Part shown: positions 1 to 7,623 of the stretch, one piece after another
How positions within the stretch are numbered: the stretch's first letter is position 1
Layout of the letters: each line of letters starts with the position of its first letter
From: Lachnospiraceae bacterium
Lineage (GTDB): Bacteria; Bacillota; Clostridia; Lachnospirales; Lachnospiraceae
Assembly (NCBI GenBank): GCA_021771695.1
Contig: JAETON010000007.1
Coordinates: 49,967 to 113,966 of the forward strand
Direction: 5' to 3'
DNA length: 64,000 nucleotides
Notes under the pieces: generated by a model
What the model was told of the DNA's origin: nothing
What the model saw: the letters and a program-made list of their open reading frames with translations, nothing else
Databases searched by the model: none
Position numbers and translations under genes: made by a program

Positions 1-121
1 ACCAAAGAATTTTGTAGGACGTGCACCGCAGCAGACAGAAGAATTTGTAACAGAAGTTGTACAGCCGATTTTGGATGCCAATAAAGATGTCTTAGGAATG
101 ACAGCAGAAATTAACGTATAA
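1..121 (+). CDS. purB: Adenylosuccinate lyase, C-terminal end (partial)
   Basis: Only the last 39 codons are in the window; the 5' part lies upstream. The visible frame contains NFVGRAPQQTEEFV, then a segment ending in GMTAEINV and a TAA stop. I recognise this tail from Clostridia-type adenylosuccinate lyases, which split adenylosuccinate and SAICAR, releasing fumarate, in purine synthesis. No active-site residue is visible, so the call rests on C-terminal similarity from memory. A hairpin terminator follows directly, so this gene ends its transcription unit. Confidence 0.7.
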   Translation, partial: PKNFVGRAPQQTEEFVTEVVQPILDANKDVLGMTAEINV

Positions 122-130
122 AATATCAAA

Positions 131-174
131 AGAAGCTTTCAGCAAAACGTTTTTGCATGAAGGCTTCTTTTTTT
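131..174 (+). terminator. Rho-independent terminator after purB
   Basis: An AGAAGC...GCTTCT stem, extended by pairing of GCAAAA with TTTTGC, is followed by a run of seven T. It begins about 10 bases after the purB stop. Confidence 0.85.
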
Positions 175-202
175 CGAAATAAAAAAGTTGAGGAATTGTA
201 TC

Positions 203-919
203 ATGCCAGGATATATTTTACATTTAACAGCTGCAAGGATGGCACTGGATTTATTACAGAAAACAAATGCTGGATTTGGCAGTCCGGTCATTCAGAATGA
301 ATTTTTTGTGGGAAATCTTTTACCGGACACAGTAAAAAATAATATAGAAAAGAATAAATCTCATTTTCGGAATCCAAAATTTCGAGGAAATATGGTGGAG
401 TATCCTGATCTGGATATGTTTTTGGATAAATATCGTTATCTGCTTGGGAATATTAGTTGTTTGGGATATTATTTTCATCTTTATATAGACCGCCGGTTTT
501 TTAAAAATTATTTGCCGCAAATCGTGGTATTTACGGATGAGAATGGACAGGAAAAAGAAAAAAGAGAGGAGATTGTTTGGGCAGAATTGAAGGGGACTGG
601 ACAAAAAGTTTCCATTCAAGACTTTTTCTCTGAAAAATATTATTATGGCGATTATACGAAAATGAATACATATTTAGCGAAACGGTATCATCTGCCAATG
701 GATTTGGACATTTGTATGGAAAATCCGGGAATTGAAGAAGTCCATTATATGGAGACGGCGGAAACTTTGCGGGAACTGCAGGGGTATTTAAAAATACCGG
801 CAAAAGAAATAGAAGAATTAAAAGTTTTTCATGTGGAAGAATTATTGGAATTTTTGAGAAAAGAAGCAGAAAAGTTTGTGAACAAAATATCATCGTCTTG
901 TATAAATTTGTTGGAGTGA
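203..919 (+). CDS. Zinc-dependent phospholipase C-like hypothetical protein
   Basis: A 238-residue soluble protein without a signal peptide. The early His in MPGYILHLTAARMA, the LLPD motif followed by KSHF, and the GYYFHLYID motif near residue 90 resemble the His/Asp metal ligands of the zinc-dependent phospholipase C family found in Clostridia. I chose ATG 203 because GAGGA sits at a suitable distance before it; a TTG at 188 in the same frame lies on top of that ribosome binding site. It is separated by only 3 bases from the lipid kinase downstream, so the two are probably co-transcribed and may both act on lipids. Substrate unknown; family assignment is tentative. Confidence 0.6.
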   Translation: MPGYILHLTAARMALDLLQKTNAGFGSPVIQNEFFVGNLLPDTVKNNIEKNKSHFRNPKFRGNMVEYPDLDMFLDKYRYLLGNISCLGYYFHLYIDRRFFKNYLPQIVVFTDENGQEKEKREEIVWAELKGTGQKVSIQDFFSEKYYYGDYTKMNTYLAKRYHLPMDLDICMENPGIEEVHYMETAETLRELQGYLKIPAKEIEELKVFHVEELLEFLRKEAEKFVNKISSSCINLLE

Positions 920-922
920 TTT

Positions 923-1831
923 ATGTATTATTTTATTATTAATCCCAATGCTCGTTCTCGTATGGGAATTGCTGTATGGAAAGAGTTAAAGGAAATCTTA
1001 TTGGAAAAAGGAGTTCCTTTTCGGGAGTTTATTACGAAAAATTCAATAGAAGCCCAAGAGATTGTAAAAAAGATTAGTTCTTTAGGATATCCGGTGTCAG
1101 TGGTTGTTTTAGGAGGCGACGGAACACTGCATAGAGTGCTTTCGAGCTTAAATAATCAAAATCATGTTACGTTGGGTTATATTCCCATTGGTTCTAGCAA
1201 TGATTTTGCAAGGGGCATGAGATGGAGCAGGGATTTCAAAGAGCGTTTGCAGAGATTACTAGAGGCTTCAGATTTCTGTCAGATTGACTACGGCTGTCTG
1301 GAGTCCGAAAATGAAAAGGAGAAATTTATAGTCAGTGCTGGAGTAGGATTCGATGCGGCAGTATGTGAAATGGCAAATCATTCAAAAATCAAAAAACTGC
1401 TGAATCGTTTCAAATTAGGAAAATTGACTTATCTTCAAATTGGATTGTCTGCTTTGTGGAAAACCCCTTTGTTTGAGGCAGAGCTGATTTTAGATTACAA
1501 AAAGTATTCTTATGATGAAGTGCTGTTTATTTCTGTACATAATCTTCCTTACGAAGGAGGGGGATTGCCATTTTGTCCAGATGCTGATCCACAAGATGGA
1601 TTTTTAGATGTATGTGTTGTGGCAGGACTTTCAAAGAAAAGGATGCCGGGAGTTTTAATGAAAGTACCCTCTGGAAAACATATAAATTGTGAAAATGTAT
1701 ATATTCATCGCTGCAAAACAATAACGGTTCAATTGCAGCAACCGCAATATATTCACATGGATGGAGAAGTACCGGGAAAAAGATCAAAAATAATAATTTC
1801 AGTAACAGACAATCAAATAAAAATGATTTAA
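923..1831 (+). CDS. Diacylglycerol/lipid kinase family protein (YegS/BmrU type)
   Basis: A 302-residue protein with the diacylglycerol kinase catalytic fold. It starts MYYFIINPNARSRMG, has the nucleotide-binding GGDGTLHRVL motif near residue 65, and the GSSNDFARG motif near residue 92, all typical of bacterial lipid kinases that phosphorylate diacylglycerol or related lipids with ATP. In the membrane this recycles diacylglycerol to phosphatidic acid. Lipid substrates differ among paralogues, so the exact one cannot be read from sequence. It is the second gene of a two-gene unit and is followed by a terminator. Confidence 0.88.
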   Translation: MYYFIINPNARSRMGIAVWKELKEILLEKGVPFREFITKNSIEAQEIVKKISSLGYPVSVVVLGGDGTLHRVLSSLNNQNHVTLGYIPIGSSNDFARGMRWSRDFKERLQRLLEASDFCQIDYGCLESENEKEKFIVSAGVGFDAAVCEMANHSKIKKLLNRFKLGKLTYLQIGLSALWKTPLFEAELILDYKKYSYDEVLFISVHNLPYEGGGLPFCPDADPQDGFLDVCVVAGLSKKRMPGVLMKVPSGKHINCENVYIHRCKTITVQLQQPQYIHMDGEVPGKRSKIIISVTDNQIKMI

Positions 1832-1836
1832 ATAGA

Positions 1837-1866
1837 GGATATCATGCGGAGCATGGTATCCTTTAT
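1837..1866 (+). terminator. Terminator hairpin after lipid kinase
   Basis: An 11-bp stem GGATATCATGC / GCATGGTATCC (one G-T pair) with a GGA loop, followed by TTTATT. It sits six bases after the kinase stop codon. Confidence 0.7.
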
Positions 1867-1901
1867 TGCTAAATGAATACAATATTAATTTAACAAATAG
1901 A

Positions 1902-1929
1902 TTGACTTTTAAAAGATATATGATAAGAT
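1902..1929 (+). promoter_or_regulatory. Candidate sigma-A promoter for the coiled-coil gene
   Basis: TTGACT at 1902-1907 and TAAGAT at 1924-1929 with a 16-bp spacer, in an AT-rich stretch between the preceding terminator and the start at 1978. The match is moderate. Confidence 0.4.
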
Positions 1930-1977
1930 ATAAAAACAATTGATTGCAGGAATAATATGTAAGGGAAGGAGCAGCCT

Positions 1978-2598
1978 ATGGAAGAGAAACAATTATTGAA
2001 TGCCATTTCTGATTTAATGGATGAGAAATTGCAGCCGGTGAAAGTCAATATTCGGGAGTTAAAGGAAGATGCCGGTGTGCTGAAACAGGATGTCAGCGGC
2101 TTAAAGGAGGACGTCGGTGTGCTGAAACAGGATGTCAGCGACTTAAAGGAGGACGTCGGTGTGCTGAAACAGGATGTCAGCGGCTTAAAGGAGGACGTCG
2201 GTGTGCTGAAACAGGATGTCAGCGGCTTAAAGGAGGACGTCGGTGTGCTGAAACAGGATGTCAGCGGCTTAAAGGAGGACGTCGGTGTGCTAAAGCAGGA
2301 AGTCAGCGTGTTGAAGAAAGATGTCGGTGGATTAAAAGAAGATGTAGAAAAGCTAAGTGAAAAACAAGTAATTATGGAAGGTAAAATGGATGTGATGGCT
2401 CAAAATGTAAACAATATAGAGTTTATTTTAGAAAATAAAGTCTATCACGAAATTCATTTAGTGGCAGAAAGTCATTTTTTTCTTAAAAGAAAGCTGGACT
2501 ATATTGAAACTACTTTAAAAAGGCATAGTGATATACCTATGAAAGTAAGTTATTTATACTATGAAGTCCAGCAAATAAAACGCAAAATGGCAGAATAA
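1978..2598 (+). CDS. Coiled-coil repeat protein, function unknown
   Basis: A 206-residue, highly charged protein without signal peptide or membrane segment. Residues 31-128 are seven 14-residue units of the pattern D-V-G-V-L-K-Q-D-V-S-G-L-K-E, i.e. two heptads each, with Leu and Val at core positions. This predicts one long continuous coiled coil and homo-oligomerisation. The C-terminal ~75 residues are non-repetitive and have a conserved look (KVYHEIHLVAESHFFLKRK). The first five units are nearly identical at the DNA level, so length variation by slippage is likely. Start supported by AAGGGAAGGAG upstream. Similar proteins occur in other Lachnospiraceae without known function. Confidence 0.8.
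   Translation: MEEKQLLNAISDLMDEKLQPVKVNIRELKEDAGVLKQDVSGLKEDVGVLKQDVSDLKEDVGVLKQDVSGLKEDVGVLKQDVSGLKEDVGVLKQDVSGLKEDVGVLKQEVSVLKKDVGGLKEDVEKLSEKQVIMEGKMDVMAQNVNNIEFILENKVYHEIHLVAESHFFLKRKLDYIETTLKRHSDIPMKVSYLYYEVQQIKRKMAE
2068..2361 (+). repeat. 42-bp tandem repeat array (7 units, 5 near-identical)
   Basis: Units begin at 2068, 2110, 2152, 2194, 2236, 2278 and 2320. The first five differ by only a few bases (for example GGC versus GAC in unit 2). Units 6 and 7 are degenerate. Each unit encodes 14 residues, so unit gain or loss keeps the frame. Confidence 0.92.
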
Positions 2599-2630
2599 GG
2601 AAATAGTAGAAAGATAGAGGAAAGAAACAA

Positions 2631-2795
2631 TTATGGAGGAATATATCCTGTGCACCACGCCATCTGGACTGAGCAGCTATACTGCGGGAAAAGACGGAAG
2701 GAAACAGGAGAAGGATGGGGGGAGAGAAATGATTATGGAGGAATATATCCTGTACAGCACGCCATCTGGACTGAGCAGTTTTACTGCGAGGGAAG
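2631..2795 (+). repeat. Imperfect ~60-bp direct duplication
   Basis: Copies start at 2631 and 2731, both beginning ATTATGGAGGAATATATCCT and sharing CACGCCATCTGGACTGAGCA. They lie 100 bp apart. The motif CAGGATATAT recurs inverted at about 2804, so RNA hairpins could also form here. Confidence 0.75.
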
Positions 2796-2860
2796 CGGCT
2801 GCAAGCAGGATATATGACGTTACCCTCTTGCCCTTCCAGTGCTTTTTCTTTTTACGATAA
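2633..2860 (+). CDS. Small ORF with internally duplicated peptide (doubtful gene)
   Basis: A 75-codon ORF containing two copies of a ~20-residue peptide: MEEYILCTTPSGLSSYTAG, then MEEYILYSTPSGLSSFTAR. Each copy has its own ATG and a purine-rich ribosome binding site (GAGGAAAG and GGGGGGAGAG), so these may be two separate small peptides. A second frame through the same duplication is also open (IYPVHHAIWTEQLYC / IYPVQHAIWTEQFYC), so the coding frame is uncertain. The 3' end overlaps the convergent LacI-type gene. No family recognised. Confidence 0.3.
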   Translation: MEEYILCTTPSGLSSYTAGKDGRKQEKDGGREMIMEEYILYSTPSGLSSFTAREAAASRIYDVTLLPFQCFFFLR

Positions 2861-3899
2861 ATGGTTCAAATTCTAATTTGGTTACGAAGCTTCTTGGCTG
2901 GTTTTTGCTTTTAGAATCCCGGAGCCGTGCGATAATATCAACGGCTTCCCGTCCTTTTGCTTCGATGGAGTGTTCTACGGTGGTTAAAGAAATACGGTTC
3001 ATATCTGCCATTGGAATGTTGTCGAATCCACATACGGAAAAATCAGAAGGAACTTTGTATTTCATATCATAAAGTGCATCTAGGATTCCAAAAGCGACCA
3101 TATCGTTGTACCCGACAAAAGCGGTGGAATCTGTTCCCTCTTCCAAAATCTGCTTGGTTAAATTAAATCCGGAAGAGTATTCCAAGAGATTTGGGGAGAG
3201 AAGGTTATATTCACCGGGGGAAAGAGAACGGAGCGTGACACAGTCATCTCCCAGTCCATAAGTTTTAAATGTGTGAACCAGACCTTCGTATCTTTTAGAA
3301 CGGGAACGTTCAATGGTGCTGATAGGCGTGGAAATGTAAGTGATTTTTCTGTGTCCCAGTGAAATTAAATGTTCTGCCACTAAATAGGCTGGTTTTAAAC
3401 TGCTGACATGAATAGAATCAAAAATAATTTCCTCATTTTTATCTCCAATATTTACAATAGGAAGCTGTGTTGACATTTTATTAACTTCTGGAAGAAAAGA
3501 GGAAGGATAAAGGTATACGATGCCTGCAACTTCTACATCGTGATTTAACATGTCGAGATAGTATTGCTCCGTACTTGGATTCCTTAAAGTAGGTGCAACA
3601 AAAGTGACATAACCATAATCATGAGCACGTTCTGTAATGGAGTGAACTAATGTTGTATAGTAATGATTGGACAGAAATGGACACATAATGATGATAACTT
3701 TGGAAAGGGTTTGGGAAGGAGTGTGTTTGGATTTTTTCTTTTGATATCCTAATTTTTCTGCAGTCTCCAGTACTCTTTGTCTGGTTTCTTCTGAGAATGA
3801 TACATCGCTTTTATTATTTAAAATCATGGATACTGCAGATTGAGATACCTTTGCCTGTTTGGCAATGTCTTTGGTTGTTACTTTCTTTTTTTGAGCCAT
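2820..3899 (-). CDS. LacI-family transcriptional regulator
   Basis: A 359-residue regulator. The N-terminal LacI helix-turn-helix (TTKDIAKQAKVSQSAVSMIL, about residues 8-27) and hinge region are followed by a periplasmic-binding-protein-like effector domain with the typical FVGYNDMVAFGILDAL and FSVCGFDNIPMA segments. Such proteins bind palindromic operators and respond to sugars or phosphosugars. It is divergent from the transaldolase-transketolase operon across a 340-bp intergenic region, so I infer it controls that pentose-phosphate operon, itself, or both. The start is supported by AGGAGG on the minus strand. The effector is unknown. Confidence 0.9.
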   Translation of the reverse strand: MAQKKKVTTKDIAKQAKVSQSAVSMILNNKSDVSFSEETRQRVLETAEKLGYQKKKSKHTPSQTLSKVIIIMCPFLSNHYYTTLVHSITERAHDYGYVTFVAPTLRNPSTEQYYLDMLNHDVEVAGIVYLYPSSFLPEVNKMSTQLPIVNIGDKNEEIIFDSIHVSSLKPAYLVAEHLISLGHRKITYISTPISTIERSRSKRYEGLVHTFKTYGLGDDCVTLRSLSPGEYNLLSPNLLEYSSGFNLTKQILEEGTDSTAFVGYNDMVAFGILDALYDMKYKVPSDFSVCGFDNIPMADMNRISLTTVEHSIEAKGREAVDIIARLRDSKSKNQPRSFVTKLEFEPFIVKRKSTGRARG

Positions 3900-3960
3900 C
3901 GTTTCCTCCTAATCAAAATTTTTTTAATTAATGAATCGCAATTAATAAATAATTAAAAAT

Positions 3961-3988
3961 TTACTAATAAAATAGATGATATTAGTAA
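3961..3988. promoter_or_regulatory. Candidate operator dyad in divergent region
   Basis: A perfect 9-bp inverted repeat TTACTAATA - N10 - TATTAGTAA. It lies between the LacI-type gene and the transaldolase gene. ACTAATA recurs at 4099-4105 on the approach to the transaldolase promoter. The rest of 3900-4239 is very AT-rich and holds no gene. Binding by the neighbouring LacI-type protein is inference; LacI operators usually have a central CG, absent here. Confidence 0.4.
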
Positions 3989-4163
3989 TTTAAATTTATC
4001 ATATCACAAAAGAATCTCAAAAAGTAGAAAAAATCGTTGTTTTTTTTAATTGAAATTTGCTTTAAAATATTCCTGTTTTTGCGGGAAATAAGAAGTTGAC
4101 TAATAAAAATAGGAAATATTAATAAAATATTAAAAATGTGCAGAAATACGAGTCTTTTTGCAT

Positions 4164-4193
4164 TTGACAAGAAGATGTTTTCCATGGTTAAAT
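4164..4193 (+). promoter_or_regulatory. Sigma-A promoter of transaldolase-transketolase operon
   Basis: TTGACA at 4164-4169 and TTAAAT at 4188-4193, spacer 18. Transcription from here would start near 4200, which argues against an in-frame ATG at 4192 and for the ATG at 4240 as the start of the first gene. Confidence 0.6.
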
Positions 4194-4239
4194 GATAGCA
4201 AGAGTAACAAAGCAACAAGTTTTCAAGAGGAACAGTGTT

Positions 4240-4788
4240 ATGAGATTTTTCGTTGATACGGCAGATGTCGGCCAGATTAGAAAAGCAAATGATATGGGCG
4301 TTATCTGCGGAGTAACAACCAACTCATCTTTGATTGCGAAATCAGGCAGACAGTTTGAAGATGTGATTAAAGAAATTACTTCAATTGTAGACGGAGCAAT
4401 CAGCGGCGAAGTAAAAGCTACAACTACGGATGCAGAAGGAGTAAAGACAAATCTAACTTTGATTTTTAATCCAAATCAGGCGTTGTTAGCAGCTAGGGCT
4501 GGGGCAGCATATGTATCTCCGTTCCTTGGAAGACTAGATGATATTTCTCAGAATGGCTTGGACTTAATTGCAGACATTAAAGAAATTTTTGATATGGCAG
4601 GGGACATTGATACACAGATTATTTGTGCAAGTGTGCGTAACCCCATTCATGTTATTGAGTGTGCAAAGATGGGTGCAGACATTGCAACTGTTCCATACAA
4701 TGTATTTGAACAGATGATGAATCATCCATTGACAGATCAGGGAATTGAGAAATTCCAAGCAGATTATAAAGCAGTATTCGGAAAATAG
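4240..4788 (+). CDS. fsa: Transaldolase / fructose-6-phosphate aldolase family, internally deleted
   Basis: The 182-residue product clearly belongs to the small FSA/TalC transaldolase family, normally about 214-220 residues. MRFFVDTAD (with the conserved Asp), [25 protein letters not shown] and the C-terminal [11 protein letters not shown] segment are all present. However, sequence runs straight from TTTDAEG to VKTNLTLIF near residue 64, where family members carry about 36 residues including the strand with the Schiff-base lysine (VVKVPVT in E. coli FSA, Lys85). The usual NPS after VTT is NSS, and GPIS is GAIS. As written it should not be an active aldolase/transaldolase. It leads an operon with both transketolase subunits. 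ATG 4240 chosen from AAGAGGA and the promoter position. Confidence 0.85.
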   Translation: MRFFVDTADVGQIRKANDMGVICGVTTNSSLIAKSGRQFEDVIKEITSIVDGAISGEVKATTTDAEGVKTNLTLIFNPNQALLAARAGAAYVSPFLGRLDDISQNGLDLIADIKEIFDMAGDIDTQIICASVRNPIHVIECAKMGADIATVPYNVFEQMMNHPLTDQGIEKFQADYKAVFGK

Positions 4789-4805
4789 GAAAGGGTGGTA
4801 ATAAA

Positions 4806-5627
4806 ATGACAACTGCAGAATTAAAAACAACAGCAAATGAGATCCGGAAAGGAATCATTAAAGCGACACATGCAGCAAAATCCGGACATCCGGGAGGATC
4901 TTTATCCGCAGCAGATGTATTTACATACTTATATTTTGTGGAAATGAATATTGATCCAAAGAATCCGAAGGATGAAAACAGAGACCGTTTTGTTTTATCA
5001 AAAGGTCATGCTGCTCCTGGATATTATTCAACATTAGCAGAAAGAGGATTTTTCCCGAAAGAGGATCTATTAACATTAAGACATGTTGGATCTTATCTGC
5101 AGGGACATCCTGATATGAAAAAGATTCCTGGGGTAGATATGTCCAGCGGATCTTTAGGACAGGGAATTTCTGCTGCAGTTGGTATGGCATTAGCAGCAAA
5201 GCTTCAGAACAAAGATTACCGTACATACACACTTCTTGGAGATGGTGAAATTCAGGAAGGACAGGTATGGGAAGCTGCAATGTTTGCAGGAGCTAAGAAT
5301 CTTGATAATCTTGTAGTTATCGTTGACAATAACGGACTTCAGATTGATGGTAACATCGAAGATGTATGTTCTCCATATCCGATTGGAGAGAAATTTGCTG
5401 CATTTAATTTCAATGTAGTAGAAATTGACGGACATAATTTTGATGAAATTGCAGATGCTTTCAAACAGGCAAAAGAATGTAAAGGAAAACCAACTGCAAT
5501 TGTAATGAAGACCGTAAAAGGTAAAGGTGTATCCTTCATGGAAAATCAGGCTTCATGGCATGGTTCTGCACCAAATGATGAACAATGTGAACAAGCACTT
5601 AAAGATTTAGAAAAGGTGGGCGAATAA
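4806..5627 (+). CDS. tktA: Transketolase, N-terminal subunit
   Basis: A 273-residue protein corresponding to the thiamine-diphosphate-binding (PP) half of transketolase. HAAKSGHPGGSLSAADV, SKGHAAPGYY and the ThDP/Mg motif GDGEIQEGQVWEAAMFAG ... DNNGLQ are visible. It pairs with the next gene to make one split enzyme transferring two-carbon ketol units in the non-oxidative pentose phosphate pathway, cytoplasmic. The split form is common in Clostridia. The stop lies one base before the next start, so translation of the two halves is coupled. The gene symbol is approximate because split subunits carry various names. Confidence 0.93.
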   Translation: MTTAELKTTANEIRKGIIKATHAAKSGHPGGSLSAADVFTYLYFVEMNIDPKNPKDENRDRFVLSKGHAAPGYYSTLAERGFFPKEDLLTLRHVGSYLQGHPDMKKIPGVDMSSGSLGQGISAAVGMALAAKLQNKDYRTYTLLGDGEIQEGQVWEAAMFAGAKNLDNLVVIVDNNGLQIDGNIEDVCSPYPIGEKFAAFNFNVVEIDGHNFDEIADAFKQAKECKGKPTAIVMKTVKGKGVSFMENQASWHGSAPNDEQCEQALKDLEKVGE

Positions 5628-5628
5628 G

Positions 5629-6570
5629 ATGGCAGAAGTAAAAAAGATTGCGACAAGAGAAAGCTATGGGAATGCTTTAGTTGAATTAGGAAAAGAAAAC
5701 CCTAATGTTGTGGTTTTAGATGCTGACTTAGCCGCTGCAACAAAAACGGGTGTGTTTAAGAAAGCTTTCTCAGAAAGACATATCGACTGTGGAATTGCTG
5801 AATGTAATATGGTAGGAATCGGAGCAGGACTTGCGGCAGCAGGAATGGTTCCATTTGTAAGCAGTTTTGCGATGTTTGCAGCAGGACGTGCTTTTGAACA
5901 GGTAAGAAACTCTGTTGGTTATCCACATTTAAATGTAAAAATTGGAGCAACACATGGTGGTATTTCTGTAGGTGAAGATGGAGCAACACATCAGTGCTGT
6001 GAAGATATTGCAGTCATGCGTACAATCCCTGGTATGACAGTTATCGTTCCATCTGATGATGTGGAAGCAAAAGCAGCAGTAAAGGCAGCAGCGGCTATGG
6101 AAGGTCCTGTATATATGAGATTTGGACGTCTGGCTGTGCCTGTAATCAATGACAATGATGATTTCAAATTTGAAATCGGAAAAGGTACTGTATTAAAAGA
6201 AGGTACAGATGTAACAATCATTGCCAATGGTCTTTGCGCAGCGGAAGCATTGGAAGCAGCTAAGAAATTAGAAGCTGAAGGAATCAATGCAAAAGTTATC
6301 AATATGGCAACTGTAAAACCATTGGATGAAGAACTTGTTATTGCAGCAGCAAAAGAAACAGGAAAAGTAGTAACAGTTGAGGAACATTCAGTTATTGGCG
6401 GACTTGGAAGTGCTGTATGTGATGTATTATCAGAAAATCTTCCAACACCTGTATTAAAGATTGGTGTAAATGACGTATTTGGACATTCAGGACCAGCAGT
6501 TGAATTAATTAAAGAATTCGGTTTAGACGGTGATAGTATTGCAGCAAAAGTAAAAGATTTTGTAAAATAA
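5629..6570 (+). CDS. tktB: Transketolase, C-terminal subunit
   Basis: A 313-residue partner of the preceding gene, carrying the pyrimidine-binding and C-terminal domains. It has RESYGNALVELGKENPNVVV at the N-terminus, FKKAFSERHIDCGIAECNMVGIGAG (catalytic Glu of the pyrimidine domain), THGGISVGEDGATHQ, and the VEEHSVIGGLGSAV segment of the C-terminal domain. It follows the N-terminal subunit after a single base and is the last gene of the operon, with a terminator 20 bases downstream. All family landmarks are intact, in contrast to the deleted transaldolase at the head of the operon. Confidence 0.93.
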   Translation: MAEVKKIATRESYGNALVELGKENPNVVVLDADLAAATKTGVFKKAFSERHIDCGIAECNMVGIGAGLAAAGMVPFVSSFAMFAAGRAFEQVRNSVGYPHLNVKIGATHGGISVGEDGATHQCCEDIAVMRTIPGMTVIVPSDDVEAKAAVKAAAAMEGPVYMRFGRLAVPVINDNDDFKFEIGKGTVLKEGTDVTIIANGLCAAEALEAAKKLEAEGINAKVINMATVKPLDEELVIAAAKETGKVVTVEEHSVIGGLGSAVCDVLSENLPTPVLKIGVNDVFGHSGPAVELIKEFGLDGDSIAAKVKDFVK

Positions 6571-6590
6571 AAATACTGAGAGAAGTTTTG

Positions 6591-6622
6591 AAAGGCTTTG
6601 CAGAGATGCAGAGCCTTTTTGT
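6591..6622 (+). terminator. Terminator of transketolase operon
   Basis: A 12-bp stem AAAGGCTTTGCA / TGCAGAGCCTTT with one mismatch and a GAGA loop, followed by TTGTCT. Confidence 0.8.
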
Positions 6623-6640
6623 CTATATAAGTTTTAGCAG

Positions 6641-6669
6641 TAGATATTTTTGTGCATATCCTGTATAAT
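6641..6669 (+). promoter_or_regulatory. Candidate promoter for DUF975 gene
   Basis: A perfect -10 TATAAT at 6664-6669 with a weak -35 TAGATA at 6641-6646 (17-bp spacer), 27 bases before the start at 6696. Confidence 0.55.
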
Positions 6670-6695
6670 AACAGAAAGTGAAAGGAGAGAATTTT

Positions 6696-7457
6696 ATGTG
6701 GGATAGAAAAGAATTAAAAGAAAGAGGAAAAAAGTCACTGCATAGAAACTATTGGATGACAGTGTTGGTTACATTTATTTTAAGCATTTTAACAGGAACT
6801 GCTGGTTCCGGGAGAAGTGCAGGGGATGCAGTCAGTGATGTTTTGACAGAAAGCGAGGGAAGCATTACAGATGTTATTGGGGCTGTAGGAACGACGATTT
6901 TTGCAATCGGTATTCTTTTTCTTGTTATTTGGACGATTGTATTGCTAATTGTTAGAATCTTTGTCAGCAATTTATTTGAAATTGGCTGTATGAGATTTTA
7001 TGAAGAAAATACAGAAAGAAAAGCAGCTTTTGGATTGATTGTAGAAGGATTCCGTCATGGACAGTATGGAAAAAATGTTTTGACATTATTTTTAAGAGAT
7101 TTATATATATTTTTGTGGACCTTATTGTTGATCATTCCGGGAATTATCAAAGCATACCAGTATTCTATGATTCCTTATATTTTAGCAGAAAATCCAAACA
7201 TATCCAGAGAAAGGGCTTTTGAACTTAGCAAGGAAATGATGAAAGGCCAAATTTGGGAGGCTATTGTTTTAGATTTATCTTATATCGGATGGGGAATTCT
7301 TGGGGCCATTACTTTAAATATTGTGAATATATTGTATACGAGTCCGTACCGGCAGTCTGCGTGGGCAGAACTTTATAAAGTAAACCGGCAGACAGTGCTT
7401 GATCAAGGAGAAGCGTCTTATCAGGAACTTCCGGGATTTACACTGGAATATAATTAA
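6696..7457 (+). CDS. DUF975 family integral membrane protein
   Basis: A 253-residue membrane protein beginning MWDRKELKERGKKSLHRNYW, the typical opening of the DUF975 family: a short basic amphipathic start, then hydrophobic segments. I see membrane segments near residues 18-32, 65-95, 140-160 and 195-215, the FEIGCMRFYEEN motif between them, and the family-typical IIPGIIKAYQYSMIPYILAENP. The function of DUF975 proteins is not known. ATG 6696 is chosen over an upstream GTG at 6678 because AAAGGAGAG lies just before it. Its own promoter and terminator make it monocistronic. Confidence 0.82.
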   Translation: MWDRKELKERGKKSLHRNYWMTVLVTFILSILTGTAGSGRSAGDAVSDVLTESEGSITDVIGAVGTTIFAIGILFLVIWTIVLLIVRIFVSNLFEIGCMRFYEENTERKAAFGLIVEGFRHGQYGKNVLTLFLRDLYIFLWTLLLIIPGIIKAYQYSMIPYILAENPNISRERAFELSKEMMKGQIWEAIVLDLSYIGWGILGAITLNIVNILYTSPYRQSAWAELYKVNRQTVLDQGEASYQELPGFTLEYN

Positions 7458-7463
7458 TGTGAA

Positions 7464-7502
7464 AAAAAGAGATTTTGTTAAAAAAATGAAATCTCTTTTT
7501 CA
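7464..7502 (+). terminator. Terminator after DUF975 gene
   Basis: Stem AAGAGATTT / AAATCTCTT with a loop of about 12 bases, flanked by A and T runs, starting seven bases after the stop codon. Confidence 0.75.
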
Positions 7503-7533
7503 TTTTTTTAAAAGATTCTTTAGAGTTCTGCAT

Positions 7534-7562
7534 TTGATAGGAATGTGAAATCATGATATACT
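7534..7562 (+). promoter_or_regulatory. Sigma-A promoter of glmM
   Basis: TTGATA at 7534-7539, TATACT at 7557-7562, 17-bp spacer. It probably drives glmM and the long priA operon downstream, since no terminator was seen in between. Confidence 0.65.
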
Positions 7563-7623
7563 GTACGTTGATGCAAAATGAAAAAACATGAATGAAAATG
7601 ATGGTAATAATAAGGAGTTAATC

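Noticed and set aside
2068..2361. CRISPR-like regular repeats
   Set aside because: The repeats are directly adjacent without spacers and encode a continuous coiled coil.
4192..4239. Upstream in-frame ATG extending the transaldolase by 16 residues
   Set aside because: It overlaps the predicted -10 element, so it would precede the transcript start, and homologues begin at MRFFVDTAD.
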